Below, piece after piece: positions 58,760 through 64,000 of a DNA stretch of 64,000 bases. The stretch spans positions 1,878,501 to 1,942,500 of the forward strand of contig NZ_CP091804.1 in NCBI RefSeq assembly GCF_022024275.1, in the 5' to 3' direction. The translations under genes were made by a program, and so were the position numbers. Source of the stretch: Sphingopyxis sp. BSN-002 (GTDB lineage Bacteria > Pseudomonadota > Alphaproteobacteria > Sphingomonadales > Sphingomonadaceae). Under the pieces are notes generated by a model, which saw only the letters and a list, made by a program, of their open reading frames with translations, did not search any database and was not told the origin of the DNA. Each line of letters starts with the position of its first letter. Within the stretch, counting starts at the first letter, position 1.

Positions 58760-61700
58760 TTCGCGTAGAGCAAGGGCGGCCGCCACGCCGACTGATCGAC
58801 CTCGTCGCGGACCTTGTACACCTGTCCCTTGCTGTTCAGGAACAGCTTCTCCATTTCGGGCCGCGTGAACGGGCGCGAGCCGAGGCGGCCGAAAACCGCG
58901 ATCTGGCCGCCGCTCTCGTCGACCGCGCGGTCGCGATCGAGCCCCTTCGACAACGCGAGCGCCGGCGAAGGCGTCTTCGCCCACGCGATCAGTTCGGGGG
59001 TCGGCTTCGGCGAGAAGCCGTAGAGACCCGGATTGTCGGGGCTGGTGAGCTGGAGCACCTTGATGCCGTTCCGGCCGTCGGCGACATAGGCAAAGAGCGA
59101 GGCGTTGGTCGACCCGACGATGACATCCTCGGCATCGCTCAGCTTTCCGTCGAAGGTCAATCCCGGCCAGACGACGGGCGCCGCGGGTCGCGTCACGTCG
59201 ACGATGACGAGCCCGTCACCCTTCGCCGCGACATACATATAGGTGCGCGCGATATAGATTTTCCGGGCATTGGCGAGCCGGACGGTGCCCCCGGGAACCG
59301 GGACCGGCTGCGCCATGTTGGTGATGTCGAACAGGCTGACACCTTCGGCATTGGTCACCCACAGATAGCGGAACTGCACGGCGCTGGCGCGCGCGTCGCT
59401 GAGCGGAAGCTGCGCCGTGACCTTGGGTTCGAGCGGCGCCGACAGATCGACGACGACAAGCCCTGAGTCGGTCGCGATATAGGCATAATTGCCCGCAAGC
59501 GTCACATGCCGCGCACCCGCGAGCACATTGTCGGGGTTCCAGGTCAGCGCGCGGGTCAGCTTGTTGTTGCGGAATTCACCGTCGGCCATCGTGTCGATGT
59601 CGACAAGGATCAGGCCCTCGACGCTGTCGGTGATGACGGCGTAGCGATAGAGCGGGTGGAAGGCCTGTTCCTGATTTTCGGGGAAGTCCTTCACGATATG
59701 GTCGTTGCGCGAGATGCTGATCGGCTGGTTCGTACCGATCGCCATGCAGGTCGCGTTCGTGGTTTTCACATGCGTGTCGTGACCCATCGGCGAGAAGGGC
59801 GCGCGGACGATCCGTTCGGAGAAGCCCTTGTTGCCGATCGACGCGACGTCATAGACGCGGAAGCCGCCCTTGCCTTCGGCGACGAACATATATTCGCCGC
59901 GCTGCTGCAGGCAGTTCACCCGGCCGCTCGTCCCCTGGACGATGTTGTGGAATTCCTCGAGCGCATATTTTTCGCCGGAGATTTTCTTGTCGAAGACCTT
60001 GCCGCGTACCCAGTTCTTGAGTTCGCGCCCGTTCTTGTTGACGTGCATGTCCCAATAATCGGGATAGGCATATTTCTGCAGATAGCTGCCGATCACCGCC
60101 TGCGGCTCGTCCCATTCGGTGACGCGCGTCGCCTGGAAGCTGTCTTCCTGTCCCGACCAGACGTTGAGCCCGACGAAATTCACGAAATTCGTGCCCATCA
60201 ACGTCAACTGCGACATGATCGCGTTGTTGTCGTCGGCTTCGGACAGGTGGCAGTCGGTACACTGTTTGGTTTCCTGGCGGCGCACCGTGTGCGGGAAATG
60301 CGGCGCAAACGCCTGGCTCGAGAAGCCCGCCGACGAGATTGGCGGCTGCTGCACATAGATGCGTTCGCGGTTAAGGTTCGTCGACGACAGCACGAGGGCG
60401 GACGTAGATCGCACCGGTGTGATGATTCCGCGCACTTCGCCGTTCGGGCCGGGCTCGCCGGGCTTCGTCGTCATGTGCCGTCCGAGCTGGAACATCTCGT
60501 CGCGCGCCACCTGCGGGTTGTAGGTCGCGAAATTACGCGTCTCCTCACCCTCGAAGTGGTGCATCTTGGTCTTCCAGTTCGCCTCGATCGGCAAGTGGCA
60601 GCCGCCGCAACTCGTCGTCCATGAAAGGTGACAGGTAAAGCAGGTCATCTTGTCCTCGCCGTGTGCGCGGTCTTCCTTCGCGACGCCGGGACCCCATTCG
60701 AATTTGCCGTCGTCGGCGCCCGACCGCGACATGAGCTTCGCACGTGCCGCCTTCGCATTGAAGTGCGGCCCCGGGGTGACCGCCTGCTTGACGAGGCTGA
60801 CCTGCCATTCGAGCTTCGGATCGACGATCGAACGCTGGATCAGGCCCGTCACCTCGCCATCGTCATTATACTGGAATTCGAAGCGGCGGCGGCCGTCTGA
60901 ATTGCGGAGCAGCGCCAGATTGGTACCCTGCGGCCGCGCCGCGACATTCGAGGTAAGCAGGTTCGGCAGCGCGTCGGCGGTGCCGTGGCAGTCCTTGCAC
61001 CCGATCTCGACGGCGTTCGCGACCTCGCCCTGGATATAGCCGTTGCCATGCGCGTCCTGCGCGAAGTGGCAATCGGCGCATTGCATCCCCTTTTCGGCGT
61101 GGATGTCCATCATATGGACTGCCTTGCCGGGGTTGATGCCGGGCGGAACGAACTTGCCCTCGACCCCCGGCTTGCCCGGATCGGCGCTGCTCAGGCACAG
61201 GTCGCGTTCCTTGGGATCATTGTAGTAGCCGCAGCTCTTGCGCCACTTCTCGGGATCCTTGGGATCGATGATATGCGCCTTGTCGGTGCCATAGGTCGAC
61301 ATATTGCCCTCGGCATCGAGCAGATTGCCGTTGCGATCGCGCTTGAAGATGCCGCGGAAGTTCCAGCCGTGACCATGATAGTCGGCGAACTGGGTGTCCT
61401 GGTTCGAATCATTGACGTCATAGACGTCGCGCAGGAATTCGACGTCGGACCACAGGCCGCGCGCCGACGCCCCCTCGGGATTGCGCTCGAGGGTCTTATG
61501 GACCTCGGCAGCGGTCGGATAATGCTGCTGCTTGTATTTCTTCTGATATTCCTCGTCGCTCATCCCCGGCGGGCGCGGCGCGGTGTTGTTCGGCCCCGGC
61601 CACATCTGCGGCGCGTCGGATTCATAATCCCACATCGTGTAGCCGAGGTAGGAGTTCAGGAAGATGTTCGGCTGGTGCATGTGGCACGACATGCACTGCG

Positions 61701-63084
61701 ATGTGGGAATCGCGCGCGTGAAGGCGTGGCCGATCGGGTGGCCCGACTCCAGGCGTTCCTTTTTGGGCTTCGCCTGCGGCCCTGCGGCCGCATCGGCCGG
61801 GTTGACGAGCGCGCCATGCTGGTCGGGATCGGGAGCGTGCTTTGCGCCGTCGCCATGATCCGATCCGCCGCCGCCGTGACTATCGCCGCCATGACCGTCG
61901 TCGTCGGGCTTCCATTTGCGGCCCCTGATCGTCGGGTCGACCGTCGCGGTCTCACCGTCGCGGCCGTACTGCGCATAGATAAGACTGTGCCGCGGTTCGC
62001 GATCGTTGGCGTAGATCACGTGGCAGCCAGCGCAGCCCGAATGACGATAGTCGCCCGGCTGGTCGTTGGTGCCCATGAACCATGACAAGGGATCATTGAG
62101 GCGGGTCTTGTGGATGTTGAGCACCGGGATCGAAACGCGCAGGCCCGTACCGGGACCGCGGTTCGACTGTTTGAGGTCGGGGCGGCCCGGCTCTTCGAGA
62201 CGCTGGATGCTGCCGGTCGGGTTCGGCAGGCCGATTTCGGCGAACTGGGTGTTGATATTGCGCCCGCCGCGTTCGAAGACGCGGAAGATATCGCCCGGAG
62301 GGAGCACGCTCCAGCGCGGCAGCGGATACATGCGCGCCAGCGCACCGCGTTTCTTTTCTTCCGGTTTCAGGATCTTCTCGGAATCGAAGCTCGGCTTGCA
62401 CGCCTCGGCATATTCTTCCTTTGTCAGCCGCGACGAGGGCGAGAGGATGCACGCCGGCTTGCCGTCGCGCGTATAGGCCTCACCGAAGACGTAATTCTTA
62501 TAGGGCACGATGCCGTTGTTATACGCCGCGCCGCCCCAGAGCATCGCACCGGTCGACATCATCGAGCGCTCGGTCGCCTCGATCACCTCCAGATGGCAGG
62601 ATCCGCATGCCTCGCGCGCGACGCGATAGTCGCTGGGATTCACGAAACGGATGAATTCGGGCGATTCCTTGTTGAGCAGGGTGTAGCTGCGTTTCGGGTT
62701 CGCCGGGCTCCCGCCCCATGCACCGGGTAGCGTCGGCTGCGGGTGCGCGACCTTTTTCGCGGCCAGATTATAGGGGCTTTCATAGCCGAGTTCGGGCTTG
62801 CCGAACGCTGCAGGCGAGGTCGAATCGCCACCGTGACAGTCGGTGCAACCGAGCCGGACCGCCGGGGTCGCGTGCATCGTCGGCATGTCGGTACGGACGT
62901 GGCAGCTGTAACAGCCGGCCGATTTCTCGGCCATCTGCGCCTCGGTCTGTTCCTTCGGCGCCGGTGGCGTGAAGCGATAGACGACCTTGACCGGCTTTTC
63001 CTCTTCGGACGCGCGAACGCCCTGCGCGCCGAACGCCAGCAGCATCGCGGCAAAAGCAAGAAGGGCAAAGAGTTTGCGCGCCAT
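58756..63084 (-). CDS. Exported decahaem cytochrome c fused to an LVIVD-repeat propeller
   Basis: 1442 residues. The signal peptide covers about 1-26 (LFALLAFAAMLLAFGAQGVRA). Ten CXXCH haem-binding motifs lie at 58, 80, 160, 351, 464, 669, 696, 815, 826 and 942. A His/Gly/Asp-rich linker spans 395-424. From about 1060 to 1350 there are LVIVD-type propeller blades (GGFRVYDVASIG, GLILVDIDTMADG, GLVVVDLSAPLEP, GVSLFDITNMAQP, GLVIVDVTRPAAP, GIKVLQLTSPDNP). The haem region is uneven, with long haem-free stretches. It is probably periplasmic or surface exposed and passes electrons across the envelope. The start lies 3 bp after the stop of a beta-barrel gene, so the two form one unit. I do not recognise a named family with this architecture. 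Confidence 0.85.
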   Translation of the reverse strand: MARKLFALLAFAAMLLAFGAQGVRASEEEKPVKVVYRFTPPAPKEQTEAQMAEKSAGCYSCHVRTDMPTMHATPAVRLGCTDCHGGDSTSPAAFGKPELGYESPYNLAAKKVAHPQPTLPGAWGGSPANPKRSYTLLNKESPEFIRFVNPSDYRVAREACGSCHLEVIEATERSMMSTGAMLWGGAAYNNGIVPYKNYVFGEAYTRDGKPACILSPSSRLTKEEYAEACKPSFDSEKILKPEEKKRGALARMYPLPRWSVLPPGDIFRVFERGGRNINTQFAEIGLPNPTGSIQRLEEPGRPDLKQSNRGPGTGLRVSIPVLNIHKTRLNDPLSWFMGTNDQPGDYRHSGCAGCHVIYANDREPRHSLIYAQYGRDGETATVDPTIRGRKWKPDDDGHGGDSHGGGGSDHGDGAKHAPDPDQHGALVNPADAAAGPQAKPKKERLESGHPIGHAFTRAIPTSQCMSCHMHQPNIFLNSYLGYTMWDYESDAPQMWPGPNNTAPRPPGMSDEEYQKKYKQQHYPTAAEVHKTLERNPEGASARGLWSDVEFLRDVYDVNDSNQDTQFADYHGHGWNFRGIFKRDRNGNLLDAEGNMSTYGTDKAHIIDPKDPEKWRKSCGYYNDPKERDLCLSSADPGKPGVEGKFVPPGINPGKAVHMMDIHAEKGMQCADCHFAQDAHGNGYIQGEVANAVEIGCKDCHGTADALPNLLTSNVAARPQGTNLALLRNSDGRRRFEFQYNDDGEVTGLIQRSIVDPKLEWQVSLVKQAVTPGPHFNAKAARAKLMSRSGADDGKFEWGPGVAKEDRAHGEDKMTCFTCHLSWTTSCGGCHLPIEANWKTKMHHFEGEETRNFATYNPQVARDEMFQLGRHMTTKPGEPGPNGEVRGIITPVRSTSALVLSSTNLNRERIYVQQPPISSAGFSSQAFAPHFPHTVRRQETKQCTDCHLSEADDNNAIMSQLTLMGTNFVNFVGLNVWSGQEDSFQATRVTEWDEPQAVIGSYLQKYAYPDYWDMHVNKNGRELKNWVRGKVFDKKISGEKYALEEFHNIVQGTSGRVNCLQQRGEYMFVAEGKGGFRVYDVASIGNKGFSERIVRAPFSPMGHDTHVKTTNATCMAIGTNQPISISRNDHIVKDFPENQEQAFHPLYRYAVITDSVEGLILVDIDTMADGEFRNNKLTRALTWNPDNVLAGARHVTLAGNYAYIATDSGLVVVDLSAPLEPKVTAQLPLSDARASAVQFRYLWVTNAEGVSLFDITNMAQPVPVPGGTVRLANARKIYIARTYMYVAAKGDGLVIVDVTRPAAPVVWPGLTFDGKLSDAEDVIVGSTNASLFAYVADGRNGIKVLQLTSPDNPGLYGFSPKPTPELIAWAKTPSPALALSKGLDRDRAVDESGGQIAVFGRLGSRPFTRPEMEKLFLNSKGQVYKVRDEVDQSAWRPPLLYAN

Positions 63085-63087
63085 CGT

Positions 63088-64000
63088 CTAGAAACTCACG
63101 ATCACATTGGCGAGGACGGACAGGTAGGCCTTGTTGCCCTGCTTGTTGTCGAACAGATCCTTGAACCCCTTGCCCGGCACGAGGACCGCGGCGCTCAGGC
63201 GGCCGACGATATTCTGCGTCGCCTTCGGACGATAGATGCCGGCAACCGACAGGTCGAACCCGATATCCTTGGGAATCGACCCCTCGACGCGCAGCGTTTG
63301 CAGCACCTTCGTGTTGTCGAACCACAAATGGTTGAGGTTCGTGCTGATGCGCATTTCGGGCGACAGGTCGAAATCGGCGCCGGCGCCGATAAAGACGGTG
63401 CCGGGGTTGTTGAAATTCGACTGCCCCTCTTCCTTCGACGAGCGCAGCGAGTTCAATATGCCGTTGCGGCCGCTGATCGAAATGACACGGCCGCCGCCCG
63501 CGAACGGGATCGTCTGCCGGATCCAGTAGCTGGTGTCCGCGCCGCCGAAGATCGGGTTCTCGAAGATCGCGTCGAACCCGCCCTCGACATTGTTGTACGG
63601 ATCGCGGTCGCCGCTGGCATAGAGCCCCGACAGGCGGAAACGCATCCAGTCATGGTCGTAGCTGAGCTCGGCCGCGGCGAAGCCCGCGCGGATCTTCGCC
63701 GGCTTGCTGGTGAAGAAGCTGTTCCGGTCCTGGCCCAGCGCGGCATAGAAGCTGGCAGTGACGTTGATCCGCCCGATGCGGCCGTCGGCGCTGTAACCCA
63801 GATAGGCGACGTCATATTCGCGGCCGCGCAGATCGCCGAGCAGCGCCGGTCGCACCGGGAAGCCGTTGTGGTCGATCTGCACGTCGTTCTTTTCGCGGTT
63901 CATGTTGTAGGTCACGCTGACCTGGCTGGTCAGCCCGACGAACGGGAAATCCTGGCGATAGAGGTTCGCGGTGAAGATGAAATCGTCGCGCGGCGTCTGG
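63088..64000 (-). CDS. Outer-membrane beta-barrel protein (5' part outside window)
   Basis: 304 codons are visible, with the frame open to the right edge. The segment reads as alternating amphipathic strands, e.g. DDFIFTANLYRQDFPFVGL, RINVTASFYAALGQ and RISTNLNHLWF. It ends ANVIVSF, with a terminal Phe typical of outer-membrane barrels. A turn-rich AGLYASGDRDPYNN-like segment (GLYASGDRDPYNNVEGG) supports long loops. No signal peptide is visible because the N-terminus is missing. It lies directly upstream of the decahaem-LVIVD gene (3-bp gap), suggesting the barrel holds or guides that cytochrome, as MtrB/PioB-type porins do. Homology to those porins is not evident from sequence alone. Confidence 0.75.
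   Translation of the reverse strand, partial: QTPRDDFIFTANLYRQDFPFVGLTSQVSVTYNMNREKNDVQIDHNGFPVRPALLGDLRGREYDVAYLGYSADGRIGRINVTASFYAALGQDRNSFFTSKPAKIRAGFAAAELSYDHDWMRFRLSGLYASGDRDPYNNVEGGFDAIFENPIFGGADTSYWIRQTIPFAGGGRVISISGRNGILNSLRSSKEEGQSNFNNPGTVFIGAGADFDLSPEMRISTNLNHLWFDNTKVLQTLRVEGSIPKDIGFDLSVAGIYRPKATQNIVGRLSAAVLVPGKGFKDLFDNKQGNKAYLSVLANVIVSF

Noticed and set aside
56552..58984. An 810-codon minus-strand frame opposite the Rsh gene
   Set aside because: The plus strand encodes a full HD-synthetase-TGS-ACT protein. The reverse frame shows only composition artefacts.
1..64000. CRISPR arrays, insertion sequences, prophage or integron elements
   Set aside because: No regularly spaced repeats, transposase, integrase or phage structural genes are seen on either strand.

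Overview
The window is about 66% GC and densely coded on both strands. It looks like a chromosomal segment of an aerobic alphaproteobacterium of the Sphingomonadales, most like Sphingopyxis. The signs are two large TonB-dependent receptors, an RNase E tail ending in a GWW peptide, a CC_3452-family protein, a thioredoxin-TPR plus LON-domain pair, frequent GTG/TTG starts, 1-4 nt gene overlaps, and REP-like inverted repeats containing a GTCGAGCGAAGTCGAG core. The family and genus are inferred from gene content; no rRNA is present. I see no insertion sequence, integrase, phage gene or CRISPR array.

Layout. 1-9.5 kb (+): end of rne, an M48 metalloprotease with TPRs, a membrane-anchored DsbA-like oxidoreductase, a TPR-sulfotransferase, then a TonB receptor followed 4 bp later by an amino-acid permease. 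9.5-11.8 kb: a structured leader with a 19-codon mini-ORF and a tandem AAA ATPase. 11.7-16.3 kb: a three-gene oxidative operon (Rieske oxygenase, FAD monooxygenase, PYROXD2/CrtI-like flavoprotein) divergent from a TetR/BetI-like regulator across a 24-bp palindrome. 16.3-27.7 kb: housekeeping and small metabolic genes (cupin with a Fur-like box, M20 hydrolase, nth, M48 protease, dapB, sirtuin, tadA, rpmB, phytase-like protein, glycine-zipper protein, ppx/gppA, rlmE, S41 lipoprotein). 27.7-35.2 kb: a TetR-controlled tripartite RND efflux operon with a Cys-rich 9-codon leader ORF and an attenuator-like hairpin.

35.2-42.2 kb (-): an apparently complete uptake-and-oxidation operon: TonB receptor, cytochrome P450, AraC regulator, zinc alcohol dehydrogenase and aldehyde dehydrogenase. 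42.4-58.8 kb: metallo-hydrolase, tRNA-Gly(GCC), thioredoxin-TPR, LON-domain protein, a sigma-like protein with only region 2 evident, ubiH-like, ftsK, lolA-like, a candidate structured RNA, xth, ribA, a LytS/LytTR two-component pair, an HxlR regulator, a CC_3452-family protein, a GT2 glycosyltransferase and a bifunctional (p)ppGpp synthetase/hydrolase.

58.8-64 kb (-): the most unusual locus. A 1442-residue exported protein with ten CXXCH haem sites is fused to an LVIVD-type propeller. It lies 3 bp downstream of an outer-membrane beta-barrel gene that runs off the right edge. The pair resembles a porin-cytochrome electron conduit with a different domain architecture from the well-known ones.
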